This document shows, one piece after another, positions 16,365-24,126 of a stretch of DNA of 44,554 nucleotides. The translations under genes were made by a program, and so were the position numbers. The stretch is from Actinomadura rubrisoli (GTDB lineage: Bacteria; Actinomycetota; Actinomycetes; Streptosporangiales; Streptosporangiaceae): contig NZ_SMKU01000032.1 of the NCBI RefSeq assembly GCF_004349215.1, positions 1 through 44,554 of the forward strand, in the 5' to 3' direction. Positions within the stretch are counted from its first letter, which is position 1. The number at the start of each line of letters is the position of its first letter. Under the pieces are notes generated by a model. It searched no databases and had not been told where the DNA came from. It worked only from the letters and a program-made list of their open reading frames with translations.

Positions 16365-17927
16365 GTGCCGGGCCTGACTGAGGTGCTGCGCGAACGCGCG
16401 GAGCTGCACCCCGATCGGATCGCGTTCATCGCGGGCGACACCGAGATCACCTACCGGGACTTCGACCGGCGAGCGGACCAGGCCGCGGCGGCGCTGGCGG
16501 CCTCCGGCGTGGGGCGCGGCGACCGGATCGCGGTCCTCGACAAGAACTCGCTGGAGTACGTCGAGCAGCTCTTCGGGGCGGCGCGGATCGGGGCCGTCCA
16601 GGTCCCGGTCAACTACCGGCTGGCGCCGAACGAGGTCGCCTACATCGTCAACGACGCGCAGGCGAAGGTGTTCATCGTCGGGGCGGATTTCGTCCCGGTC
16701 CTGGACGCGATCGGCGACGAGCTGAAGCACACGACTCACCTGGTGGTCATCGGCGGCTCCGGCCACCCCCACCACGACTACGCGGAGTGGATCGGCGCGG
16801 CCGGAGACGCCGCGCCGCACCTGGAGCGGGAGATCGACACCGCGGACGTCTTCGTCCAGCTCTACTCGTCGGGCACCACGGGCCTCCCCAAGGGCGTGAT
16901 GCTGACGCACGACAACTTCAACGCGGTGCTGCCGCTGTCCAGCGACCTGTGGAACATCGACGACTCCACGGTCATGATGATCGCGATGCCGATGTACCAC
17001 GTGGCGGGCAACGCGCTCACCGTCTGCGTGGTCTTCGACGGGCTCACGGGCGTCATCGCGCGCGAGCCCGACCCGACCGCGATCGCGCGGGGGATCGAGC
17101 GGCACCGCGTCACGCACATCTTCCTCGTCCCGGTGCTGATGCAGTTCATGCAGCTGATCCCGGAGGTGGCCGAATGCGACATGTCGAGCCTGCGGCTGCT
17201 GCTGTACGGGGCGTCGCCGATCAGCGAGGACGTCCTGCGCGGGGCCATGCGGATGCTGCCCACGACCGGGTTCATGCAGGTCTACGGGCTGACGGAGACC
17301 ACCGGCGCGATCACCATGCTGCCCGTAGAGGACCACGACCCGGACGGCCCGAACTCCCACCGGCTGCGCAGCGCGGGCCTGCCCAACCCGACCTGCGCCT
17401 TGAAGATCGCCGACCCGGCGACGCAGGAGGAGATGCCGCCGGGGCAGGTCGGCGAGATCCTCTGCCGGACGCCGCAGAACATGAAGGGCTACTGGGGGAT
17501 GCCGGAGGCGACGGCGTCCGCGCTGCTGCCGGGCGGCTGGTTCCGGACGGGCGACGCCGGCTACCTCGACGAGGACGGCTACCTCTACATCCACGACCGC
17601 GTCAAGGACATGATCATCTCGGGCGGCGAGAACGTCTACCCGGCGGAGGTCGAGAACGTCCTGATGGGGCACCCGGCGGTCGGCGACTGCGCGGTCATCG
17701 GCGTCCCGGACCAGCAGTGGGGCGAGACGCCGAAGGCGATCGTCGTGCTGACCGAGGACGTGCCCCCCGCCGACCTCATCGCCTACTGCCGAGCCCGCCT
17801 CGCGCACTTCAAGTGCCCCACGTCGGTGGAGCGCCGCGACACCATCCCCCGCAACCCCACCGGCAAGATCCTCAAGCGCGAGCTGCGCGCCCCGTACTGG
17901 GAGGGCGAGGACCGCGCCGTCCATTAG
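16365..17927 (+). CDS. Acyl-CoA synthetase (AMP-forming, FadD-like)
   Basis: This 520-aa adenylate-forming enzyme activates a carboxylic acid to its acyl-CoA through an acyl-AMP. The P-loop A3 motif is YSSGTTGLPKGVMLTHDN, A5 is YGLTETTG, A7/A8 appear as WFRTGDAGYLDEDGYL and GGENVYPAEVE, and the catalytic C-terminal lysine is in NPTGKILKREL. It looks like the medium/long-chain or steroid-side-chain FadD group; the acid is not predictable here. The start is GTG 16365 with GAAAGGA upstream. No beta-oxidation genes are adjacent. A palindrome begins directly at its TAG stop codon. Confidence 0.9.
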   Translation: MPGLTEVLRERAELHPDRIAFIAGDTEITYRDFDRRADQAAAALAASGVGRGDRIAVLDKNSLEYVEQLFGAARIGAVQVPVNYRLAPNEVAYIVNDAQAKVFIVGADFVPVLDAIGDELKHTTHLVVIGGSGHPHHDYAEWIGAAGDAAPHLEREIDTADVFVQLYSSGTTGLPKGVMLTHDNFNAVLPLSSDLWNIDDSTVMMIAMPMYHVAGNALTVCVVFDGLTGVIAREPDPTAIARGIERHRVTHIFLVPVLMQFMQLIPEVAECDMSSLRLLLYGASPISEDVLRGAMRMLPTTGFMQVYGLTETTGAITMLPVEDHDPDGPNSHRLRSAGLPNPTCALKIADPATQEEMPPGQVGEILCRTPQNMKGYWGMPEATASALLPGGWFRTGDAGYLDEDGYLYIHDRVKDMIISGGENVYPAEVENVLMGHPAVGDCAVIGVPDQQWGETPKAIVVLTEDVPPADLIAYCRARLAHFKCPTSVERRDTIPRNPTGKILKRELRAPYWEGEDRAVH

Positions 17928-17978
17928 GGCGTGTCCGGCGGATCTTGGTCGCCGACTGAAGATCCACCGGACATGCCC
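17927..17978. terminator. Palindromic element / bidirectional terminator at a stop codon
   Basis: A 20-nt arm starting GGGCGTGTCCGG (17927-17946) pairs with the arm ending CCGGACATGCCC (17959-17978), with one wobble, one mismatch and a 12-nt loop. It begins at the last base of the ligase TAG and lies between convergent genes, so it can end both transcripts. The arms resemble small mobile palindromes (see findings). Confidence 0.7.
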
Positions 17979-17985
17979 TGGGGCC

Positions 17986-18891
17986 CTAGCGGAAGTTGAT
18001 CACTGCTGAGAGCGGGCGGTGGTCCGACGCGCGGACGGGGGCGGCGGGCACGCCGCACGAGACGCCGGCCGACTTGGACAGGAACAGGTAGTCGTTCTTC
18101 TCCACGGCGGCGCCCCGCCAGTCCTGGACGGTCTTAGCGCCGGTGCGGGCCGGGCCGGGGCCCTGGTCGCACTCGGAGTAGTCGCGGTAGAGGACGTCGA
18201 ACGCGGGGCTCTCGGGCCCGGCGGCGAGGTCCCCGCCGACGACGACGCGGCCGCCGGTGCCCGCCAGGGAGGCCAGCGCGCGGGCCTGCTTGCGGCGCCA
18301 CTCGCCGCGCGGGTCCTCGTCCCAGGCGGGCGAGCTCAGCTGGGTGGTGCAGATCCGGGTTCCCCAGGCCGCGACGTCCCCGCACAACGCCACCCGGCCG
18401 AGGCGCACGGGCGAGGGAAGGCGCACCTGCCGGACGCCCGTGAGCGCCGCATCGGTGCCGACGGCGACGCCGGGCCGCCCCTGGCCGTCCGCGCACGCCG
18501 GTCCGCGGGTGAACGGCGCGAACGCCCAGCTCCACTTGGCCAGCCGTCCGGCCTTCTTGAGGGTCTGGACCTGCCCGGCGCAGACCTCCTGGAGGAACAC
18601 CGCGTTCGGCCTGACCCTCCGTCCTCCGACCTCGGTGGAGGCCGCCTGCTGGACGATCCGCCTCGCCAGCTCCGCGGGCCGCGCGCCGAGCGGGCAGCCG
18701 GGGGCCGCCTCGCCGCACACGTTCCACGTCACGGCCTGGATCGTCACCGCGGGGGTCCCGCGCTCGCCGTCTGCGTGGGCCGGGCCGCCGCCGGACAGGC
18801 CGTCGATGGCGGCGCCGGCACCGGCGGCGGTGACCACCGCCGCGGCACCGCATACCGAGAGCAGGGGAAGCAGGGCGCGGGGAGATCGCAC
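17986..18891 (-). CDS. Secreted endonuclease/exonuclease/phosphatase-family protein
   Basis: This 301-aa protein has a signal peptide (PRALLPLLSVCGAAAVVTAA) followed by an EEP (DNase I-like) fold. Visible family motifs are TWNVCGE, FLQEVC, a degenerate GGDLAAGPES where GD-N is usual, NDYLFLSK and the terminal SDHRPLSAV. Six or more cysteines in the mature part (for example VCGEAAPGC and SECDQG) suggest disulphides in an exported enzyme. Phosphodiesterase or nuclease activity is plausible; the substrate is unknown. I chose GTG 18891 over the longer frame to 18948 because GGAGA lies 5 nt upstream and the signal peptide begins there. Confidence 0.75.
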   Translation of the reverse strand: MRSPRALLPLLSVCGAAAVVTAAGAGAAIDGLSGGGPAHADGERGTPAVTIQAVTWNVCGEAAPGCPLGARPAELARRIVQQAASTEVGGRRVRPNAVFLQEVCAGQVQTLKKAGRLAKWSWAFAPFTRGPACADGQGRPGVAVGTDAALTGVRQVRLPSPVRLGRVALCGDVAAWGTRICTTQLSSPAWDEDPRGEWRRKQARALASLAGTGGRVVVGGDLAAGPESPAFDVLYRDYSECDQGPGPARTGAKTVQDWRGAAVEKNDYLFLSKSAGVSCGVPAAPVRASDHRPLSAVINFR

Positions 18892-19032
18892 ACGTTCTCC
18901 AGGAGGGGGTGGATCAGCGGGGTCGATGCCGGAATCCCACCACATCAAGATCGCGTCCGCCAGCGGTTCGCGACCGAGTCACTCGGCGAATGACGATTTC
19001 AGGCGACGATCGCGGCGCGCGGGCCTGGGAAC

Positions 19033-19066
19033 GGGGTCCGGCGGGTGCGCGCACCCGCCGGACCCC
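19033..19066 (-). terminator. Terminator hairpin of the EF-Tu gene
   Basis: GGGGTCCGGCGGGTGC (19033-19048) and GCACCCGCCGGACCCC (19051-19066) form a perfect 16-bp stem. It starts 14 nt downstream of the EF-Tu stop codon on the minus strand. Confidence 0.85.
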
Positions 19067-19080
19067 GCGCCGGGGCACCG

Positions 19081-20265
19081 CTAACCGAGCACCTCGATCA
19101 CGGTGCCGGCGCCGACCGTCCGGCCGCCCTCGCGGATGGCGAAGCCGAGCCCCTCGGTCATCGCGACCGGCTTGCCGAGCTCGACGGCCATCTCGACCGC
19201 GTCGCCGGGCAGCGCCATGCCGCCCTCGCCACCGAGGTCCACACCGCCGGCCACGTCCGTGGTGCGGAAGTGGAACTGCGGCCGGTAGCCGTGGAAGAAC
19301 GGCCTGCTCCGGCCGCCCTCCGCGCCGGTCAGCACGCGGACCCGCGCCCGGAACCGCGTGTGCGGCCGGATCGCGCCCGGCGTACTGATCACCTGGCCGC
19401 GCCGTACCTGGTCGCGGCGGACGCCCCGCAGCAGCATGGCGGTGTTGTCGCCCGCCTCCGCGTGGTCCATCGACCGGCCGAACGTCTCCAGCCCCGTCGC
19501 GACCGTGCCGAACGAGTCGCCGAGCCCGACGACCTCGACGGCGTCGCCGAGGCGGATCGAGCCCTGCGCCACGACGCCGGTCACGACGGTGCCGCGCCCG
19601 GTGATCGTGAGCACGTTCTCCACCGGCAAGAGGAACGGCCGGTCGAGAACCCGCTCGGGGACGGGCACGTACGCGTCGATCGCGTCGAGCAGGTCGCCGA
19701 TCCGGGCCGTCCAGTACGGGTCGCCCTCCAGCGCCCGCAGGCCGGACACCCGCACGACCGGGATCTCCTCGCCGGGGAACCCGTACTCCGACAGCAGCTC
19801 CCGCACCTCCAGCTCCACGAGGTCGAGCAGCTCGGTGTCCTCGACCATGTCGGCCTTGTTGAGCGCCACCACGATGTGGCGGACGCCCACCTGATGCGCG
19901 AGGACGATGTGCTCGCGGGTCTGCGGCATCGCGCCGTCCTGCGCCGAGACGACCAGCACGGCCCCGTCCACCTGCGCCGCACCAGTGATCATGTTCTTTA
20001 CGAAGTCGGCGTGCCCTGGCATGTCGACGTGGGCGTAGTGGCGGTTCGCCGTCGCGTACTCGACGTGCGCGACGTTGATGGTGATGCTGCGGTCGCGCTC
20101 CTCGGGGGCGCGGTCGATGCCCTCGAACGGCACGGCGGACGCCAGCCCGCGGTCGGCGAGCACCTTGGTGATCGCGGCCGTCAGGGTGGTCTTGCCATGG
20201 TCGACGTGCCCCATCGTGCCGATGTTCAGGTGGGGCTTGTCGCGCTCGTACAGCTGCTTGGCCAT
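19081..20265 (-). CDS. tuf: Divergent elongation factor Tu (tuf3-like second copy)
   Basis: This 394-aa EF-Tu brings aminoacyl-tRNA to the ribosome. GTPase motifs are intact: GHVDHGKTT (19-27), DMPGHAD with the catalytic His, NKADM, and the C-terminal [13 protein letters not shown] and [13 protein letters not shown]. It is clearly not the main housekeeping sequence. Switch I reads ERDRSITIN where E. coli has EKARGITIN (Gly59 to Ser), and the domain-2 segment reads [11 protein letters not shown] where E. coli has AGENVGVLLRG. In an ungapped alignment this puts Ala at E. coli Gly275, a position where G275A confers GE2270A resistance. Kirromycin-site residues (YRPQ, FAIREGG) look normal. No fusA, rpsL or rpsG is adjacent, unlike main tuf loci. 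Divergent tuf copies are known in Streptomyces (tuf3). The leader upstream is unusual. Confidence 0.93.
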   Translation of the reverse strand: MAKQLYERDKPHLNIGTMGHVDHGKTTLTAAITKVLADRGLASAVPFEGIDRAPEERDRSITINVAHVEYATANRHYAHVDMPGHADFVKNMITGAAQVDGAVLVVSAQDGAMPQTREHIVLAHQVGVRHIVVALNKADMVEDTELLDLVELEVRELLSEYGFPGEEIPVVRVSGLRALEGDPYWTARIGDLLDAIDAYVPVPERVLDRPFLLPVENVLTITGRGTVVTGVVAQGSIRLGDAVEVVGLGDSFGTVATGLETFGRSMDHAEAGDNTAMLLRGVRRDQVRRGQVISTPGAIRPHTRFRARVRVLTGAEGGRSRPFFHGYRPQFHFRTTDVAGGVDLGGEGGMALPGDAVEMAVELGKPVAMTEGLGFAIREGGRTVGAGTVIEVLG

Positions 20266-20322
20266 GGTCTTTCGTCCTCACTGGAATCCGGAACGGACAC
20301 GTGAGAACCCGCGCGGGCATCA

Positions 20323-20390
20323 CCGGCCGTTGGGACGGCCGGGGCGGGCCCGCGGTTCTGGACCACCCCCCTCCGCTGGTTCTCCGGAGG
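20323..20390 (-). other. Two further hairpins in the EF-Tu leader
   Basis: CCGGCCGT/ACGGCCGG (20323-20342, loop TGGG) and CCTCCG/CGGAGG (20370-20390) lie between the leader ORF and the EF-Tu start. Either could act as an attenuator or as an alternative partner for the larger stem-loop. No U-tract follows. Confidence 0.5.
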
Positions 20391-20405
20391 TGGGACGGAG
20401 AGGGG

Positions 20406-20513
20406 TCAGCTTCGCGCGCCGTCGTCGACGGCTGCCGCTGCCGAGGAGGCAGCCGGCACCGCGCTCAGCAGGCAGTGGCCTGCGAGCGTCCGGGTGCCGG
20501 CTGCGAGGAACAT
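20406..20513 (-). CDS. Predicted leaderless leader peptide upstream of EF-Tu
   Basis: This 35-codon ORF runs from ATG 20513 to TGA 20406 and encodes a peptide starting MFLAAGTRTLAGHCLLSAVP and ending in an Ala-rich stretch with VDDGARS. TAGCCT ends 7 nt before the ATG, with TCGACT 17 nt further upstream, so transcription should start on the ATG itself. The ORF fully encloses the stem-loop at 20449-20504. It lies 140 nt upstream of the EF-Tu start and 11 nt after the MFS stop. I know no family for it. The best reading is a regulatory leader whose translation affects folding of the mRNA. Confidence 0.5.
   Translation of the reverse strand: MFLAAGTRTLAGHCLLSAVPAASSAAAAVDDGARS
20449..20504 (-). 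promoter_or_regulatory. Large stem-loop in the EF-Tu leader
   Basis: Outer arms GCAGCCGGCACC (20449-20460) and GGTGCCGGCTGC (20493-20504) pair perfectly over 12 bp. Inside, CGCTC/GAGCG and GCAGGC/GCCTGC extend the stem to an AGTG loop, with a 1x4 internal loop and one bulged base. It lies inside the predicted leader ORF, so ribosomes would open it. It could equally terminate MFS read-through. Confidence 0.7.
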
Positions 20514-20518
20514 GTTCC
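20507..20518. promoter_or_regulatory. 12-bp palindrome around the leader start codon
   Basis: GGAACATGTTCC is a perfect palindrome that contains the leader-ORF ATG and covers the predicted transcription start. It is a possible repressor site. Confidence 0.4.
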
Positions 20519-20520
20519 GC

Positions 20521-20549
20521 AGGCTACGAGGAGCGGCGGCGGAAGTCGA
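20521..20549 (-). promoter_or_regulatory. Sigma-A-type promoter inside the 3' end of the MFS gene
   Basis: On the minus strand TCGACT (20544-20549, four of six matches to TTGACA) and TAGCCT (20521-20526) are 17 nt apart. The TAG of the -10 box is the MFS stop codon. The predicted start falls on ATG 20513. Confidence 0.5.
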
Positions 20550-21765
20550 TCGATTTTCCCTTCGGCGCCACCCGCAGGAGGAGCAGGCCCAGCGCGGCGC
20601 CGGCGAACTGGAACGCGGCGATCGCCAGGACGAGCCCGACGGGCCCCACCGCGTCGGCGAACGCGGCGGTCAACGCCGCCCCGACCGCCGAGGCCCCGAT
20701 CTTGAGGCTGCCCGCCGTGGTGTTGACCTGGCCGAGCCGCCCCGGCGGTGACTCGCGCTGCCGGAGCATCAGCGTCGCCGCGAACACCGGCCCTTCGCAC
20801 ACGCCCGCGGCGGCGAACGCGGCCATCGCCCACGGCACGGACGGCGTCACGGCGAGGGCGGCCAGCGACGCCCCGAACGCGACGAGCCCGCCGAGCATCA
20901 CCGGCTCGGCGTGCCGGGGCGTGAGCCACCGGCTGCACACCAGCGACCCGAGCAGCGACCCGACCGCCATCGCCACCAGCAGCCGCCCGCCCGCGCTCGG
21001 CTCGGCGCCGATGTGCTGCGCGAACAGGACGGCCGTCACCGCCACCCCGCCGAACCCCAGCCACGCCAGGGTCGTCGCCACCGTCAGCGCCCGCAGCACC
21101 CGCCCCTCGACCAGGACGACGAGCCCGCCCGTCACGACCCCGGTCCACCGTCCGGGCGGCGTCTCGTCCTTCTGTGGGCCGGGGAACGGGAGCAGGGGAA
21201 GCACCAGGAGCCCCACGACGGCACTGGCCACGATCGCGATCCCCGCGTATTGCCCGCCCATCGACGCGGCCAGCGCGGCGGCCATGCCGGGGCCCGCGAT
21301 CGCCGCGAGGTTGTAGCTGGACGCCTCCAGCCCGTACGCGCGGGAGAGCCGTTCGGCGGGGACGAACCGCGGCAGCAGGCTGGTGAGCGCCACGACCATC
21401 GGCTCGGTGCACCCGATCACGGCGGCGAGGCACAGCGCGAGCGCCATGGGCGAGCGGCCCGCCGTCAGGAGCAGCAGGGCGGTCGCGGCGGCGTAGCCGG
21501 CGGCCAGCGCGACCACCATCCGGCGGGGCCGGGCCACCCGGTCGATCGCGTTCCCGAGCACCGGCCCGCTCAGCACGTACGGGAGCGTCATCGCGGTCTG
21601 CAGGTACCCGGCGGTGGCGGCGTGCCCCGTCCGGGCCTGGACGCTCAGGACGAGCGCCGTCGCCATGCCCTCGGCGGACACCCGGAGGAGGGTGGCGGCG
21701 GTGAGATGCAGGGGGAGCGCCGCGGGACGGCCGATCACTCCCGAATCGTGCCACACCCCCGGCAC
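20524..21765 (-). CDS. MFS transporter (exporter-like)
   Basis: This major facilitator protein of up to 413 aa has about 12 membrane helices. The cytoplasmic loop between helices 2 and 3 shows [13 protein letters not shown], a degenerate G-x-x-x-D-R motif A. Layout and sequence ([20 protein letters not shown] near the start, [20 protein letters not shown] late) resemble the EntS/macrolide-type drug or siderophore exporters. Substrate unknown. GTG 21765 and GTG 21738 are both possible starts, neither with a clear ribosome-binding site; I show the longer. It is divergent from arcA. Its stop codon is part of the promoter of the downstream EF-Tu leader, so the two genes are physically linked and may work together. 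Confidence 0.85.
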   Translation of the reverse strand: MPGVWHDSGVIGRPAALPLHLTAATLLRVSAEGMATALVLSVQARTGHAATAGYLQTAMTLPYVLSGPVLGNAIDRVARPRRMVVALAAGYAAATALLLLTAGRSPMALALCLAAVIGCTEPMVVALTSLLPRFVPAERLSRAYGLEASSYNLAAIAGPGMAAALAASMGGQYAGIAIVASAVVGLLVLPLLPFPGPQKDETPPGRWTGVVTGGLVVLVEGRVLRALTVATTLAWLGFGGVAVTAVLFAQHIGAEPSAGGRLLVAMAVGSLLGSLVCSRWLTPRHAEPVMLGGLVAFGASLAALAVTPSVPWAMAAFAAAGVCEGPVFAATLMLRQRESPPGRLGQVNTTAGSLKIGASAVGAALTAAFADAVGPVGLVLAIAAFQFAGAALGLLLLRVAPKGKSIDFRRRSS

Positions 21766-21784
21766 GGGCCGATCAAGGGCCGCC

Positions 21785-21790
21785 TAGACT
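21785..21790 (+). promoter_or_regulatory. -10 element (TAGACT) of arcA
   Basis: TAGACT precedes GTG 21798 by 7 nt. The G-rich stretch next to the GTG is too close to act as a ribosome-binding site, so a leaderless start is likely. Confidence 0.45.
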
Positions 21791-21797
21791 CGGGAAG

Positions 21798-22997
21798 GTG
21801 ACGGATTCGACGGCGCACGAGCACAGGGTGACCAGCGAGGTCGGGCGGCTGCGGACCGTCCTGCTGCACCGTCCGGGCGCGGAGCTGAAGCGGCTCACCC
21901 CGCGCAACAGCGACAAGCTGCTGTTCGACGCCATCCCCTGGGTCGGCCGGGCCCAGGAGGAGCACGACGCGTTCGCCGAGGCGCTGCGGTCACGCGGCGT
22001 CGAGGTCCTGTACGTCACCGAACTGCTCCAGGACGCGCTGGAGTACGAGGCCGCGCGCGATCAGGCGATCATCGACGCCACCGCCGACTTGCGGCTCGGC
22101 GACCAGCTCCGCCGCGTCGTCGAGGGGTACCTGCGCGACCTCGACCCCGAGGTCCTGTCCCACACGCTGATCGCAGGGCTGGCGCACGAGGAGCTGAAGT
22201 CCGGGCACGGCCTGGTCTACCGGCTGATGGACCGGCTCGACTTCATCATCGACCCCCTGCCCGGCCTGCTGTTCACCCGCGACAACAGCACCTGGATCGG
22301 CGACCGGGTGGCGGTGACGAGCCTCGCCATGGAGGCCCGCCGCCGCGAGGCCGCCCTGACCGGCCTGATCTACGCGCACCACCCCCGGTTCGCCGGGGTG
22401 GAGCCGGTGTACTCGCCCGCGCTGGAACACCTGGAGGGCGGCGACGTCCTCCTGCTGTGCCCCGGCGTGATCGCCGTCGGCACGGGCGAGCGGACGACCC
22501 CCGCGGGCGTCGAGCGGCTGGCACGCCAGGTCATCCCGCCGGGCCTGGCCCACACCGTCCTCGCGGTCCCGATCGCGCAGGAGCGGGCCACCATGCACCT
22601 GGACACCGTCTGCACCATGGTCGACGTCGACACCGTCGTCATGTACCCGCCCGTGGCCCACTCCCTGACCGCCTACACGGTCACCCTGGTCAATGGCGAC
22701 CTCCAGGTCACCGAGCCCCGCCCCTTCCTGGAAGCCGCCGCGGACGCCATGGGCCTGGACCGCCTCAAGGTGATCGACACCGGCCTGGACCCCGTCACCG
22801 CCGAGCGCGAGCAATGGGACGACGGCAACAACACCCTCGCCGTAGGCCCGCGTCTGGCCGTCGCCTACGAACGCAACATAGAGACCAACGCGCAACTAGA
22901 AGCCGCAGGCATAGAGGTCATCCGCATCACCGGCAGCGAACTAGGCACCGGCCGAGGTGGCCCCCGCTGCATGTCCTGCCCAATCCTGCGTGTCTAA
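21798..22997 (+). CDS. arcA: Arginine deiminase
   Basis: This enzyme hydrolyses L-arginine to citrulline and ammonia. The 399-aa protein carries the family signatures [24 protein letters not shown], the histidine motif [11 protein letters not shown] and the C-terminal nucleophile region [11 protein letters not shown] (Cys 391 expected). Active-site residues all appear present. No ornithine transcarbamylase, carbamate kinase or arginine-ornithine antiporter gene is adjacent, so this is a solitary arcA, not a full ATP-producing ADI operon. It may serve nitrogen or pH control. It is divergent from the MFS gene and followed by a long non-coding stretch. Confidence 0.95.
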   Translation: MTDSTAHEHRVTSEVGRLRTVLLHRPGAELKRLTPRNSDKLLFDAIPWVGRAQEEHDAFAEALRSRGVEVLYVTELLQDALEYEAARDQAIIDATADLRLGDQLRRVVEGYLRDLDPEVLSHTLIAGLAHEELKSGHGLVYRLMDRLDFIIDPLPGLLFTRDNSTWIGDRVAVTSLAMEARRREAALTGLIYAHHPRFAGVEPVYSPALEHLEGGDVLLLCPGVIAVGTGERTTPAGVERLARQVIPPGLAHTVLAVPIAQERATMHLDTVCTMVDVDTVVMYPPVAHSLTAYTVTLVNGDLQVTEPRPFLEAAADAMGLDRLKVIDTGLDPVTAEREQWDDGNNTLAVGPRLAVAYERNIETNAQLEAAGIEVIRITGSELGTGRGGPRCMSCPILRV

Positions 22998-23268
22998 TTC
23001 AGTGCCCTTGGCGTCGGGCGTTGGACGCCCTCCTTCGGCGGGCACTGCGGCGATCGCTGGCATCGCTCCGTCTCGCCTGGCGGCTCGCTGCGCGATCAGG
23101 TTCTCGCAAGCTCGAACCTGGCTTCGCACGCGATCGCAACGTTTCGGCCGTTGACACTTCCGGCTCAAGCCTTCTGTTGAGGTCCGCTGGCTCCGCTGAG
23201 GTCCGCCGTGTCTTCGGCTGTTGTTTCGCTGGAGCCGTAGGCCATCTCAAGACCTAAGAGCACCGCAA
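22998..23268. other. Non-coding, repeat-containing intergenic region
   Basis: These 271 bases hold no convincing gene and are AT-richer than their surroundings. Nested inverted repeats GCGATC/GATCGC (23092-23097 and 23132-23137) and AGGTTC/GAACCT (23098-23103 and 23114-23119) could fold into a cloverleaf-like or extended hairpin. GAGGTCCGC is repeated directly (23179-23187 and 23198-23206). It lies between convergent genes and may be an RNA element or a decayed insertion. It is not a tRNA. Confidence 0.5.
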
Positions 23269-23715
23269 CTAGCGCAGTGCTTGGGCGCCGACGGGGGCGA
23301 CTGCGTCGTTGGAGTTTGGGGCGCGGGGAGCTCTTAGGACGGCCCATACGGTGGTGGAGCCGTCTTCGTGGCGGACTCCCCAGCCTTCGGAGAGCGACTC
23401 GACGATGCCTAGGCCGCGGCCGCCTAGGGAGGAGAGTGTGCCGGGGCCTCGGCGGGGTTCGGTCATGGCGCCGCCGTCGCTGACCTCGAGTTCCAGGAGG
23501 TCGCCGCGGCGGAGCCAGCAGACGCGGACCTGGCCGGACGGCAGGGGGCGCGCGTGGCGGAGGGCGTTGCTGATGAGTTCGCTGACGATCACGCTGGCGT
23601 CGTCCACGATGGATTCGTAGACCCCTGAGGCGACCAACTCAGAGCTGAGGCGCTTGCGGGCGACCGCGACGCTGGACGGTGCGTGTGGGAGCAGTACGAC
23701 GCTCGACGCTCTCAC
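23269..23715 (-). CDS. RsbW-like ATP-binding protein (HATPase_c_2)
   Basis: This 148-aa protein is a lone GHKL ATPase domain of the anti-sigma-factor/serine-kinase type common in actinomycetes. The N box is VIVSELISNALRHARP, the G1 box EVSDGGAM and the G2 box GGRGLGIVESLS. Such proteins phosphorylate STAS antagonists or hold sigma factors. The STAS gene at 12985 is a conceivable partner. The open frame goes up to 23829, but GTG 23715 lies in GGGGAGGTG and starts the conserved domain. Base composition is a little lower in GC than its neighbours, as is the region upstream. Confidence 0.8.
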   Translation of the reverse strand: MRASSVVLLPHAPSSVAVARKRLSSELVASGVYESIVDDASVIVSELISNALRHARPLPSGQVRVCWLRRGDLLELEVSDGGAMTEPRRGPGTLSSLGGRGLGIVESLSEGWGVRHEDGSTTVWAVLRAPRAPNSNDAVAPVGAQALR

Positions 23716-24126
23716 CTCCCCGTGGTTTCGCTGGCTCGGACGGGACCCGCCGTCCCTCTTCCGGTACGACCGAAATGCCCTGAAGGTCCGATCCGGAAAC
23801 CTGAACGCCCCAGTGTGCCACCTGCACAACGAGTCACCGGCCGTCCGGTCACGGTGATCACCCCCGGTTGCGGTGTCGGAACGCGGTGGAACGGAATGTC
23901 GTCACCAACGGCGACCAACGATGGATCTATCCAGCCAACGGCGGATTACTCCTCGCGCGCACGTTTCGTCCGTCACACCCTGTCGACACCGTACTTTCCC
24001 GCAGACGGCCACCTTTCCACCTGTCAAGTTCCCGGCAAGATCGGGCCACCACACTGTCACCTGTCCGGATCCGGCCACTATCCCTTACTTTGTGTGACTA
24101 ATGACCGGTCCGCCGGAACGCCGCGT
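23716..24126. other. Long intergenic region upstream of the RsbW-like gene
   Basis: The 411 bases between the RsbW-like start and the histidine kinase stop are AT-richer than average and contain only short, unconvincing frames. They probably hold the RsbW-like gene promoter. I see no strong hairpin or repeat. Confidence 0.4.

Noticed and set aside
21798..22997. Complete arginine deiminase (ADI) operon
   Set aside because: Only arcA is present; neighbouring genes are an MFS exporter and an RsbW-like ATPase, not arcB, arcC or arcD.
23098..23119. tRNA-like arms AGGTTC ... GAACCT after arcA
   Set aside because: No T-loop sequence, acceptor stem or anticodon arm fits around them; the spacing is wrong for a tRNA.
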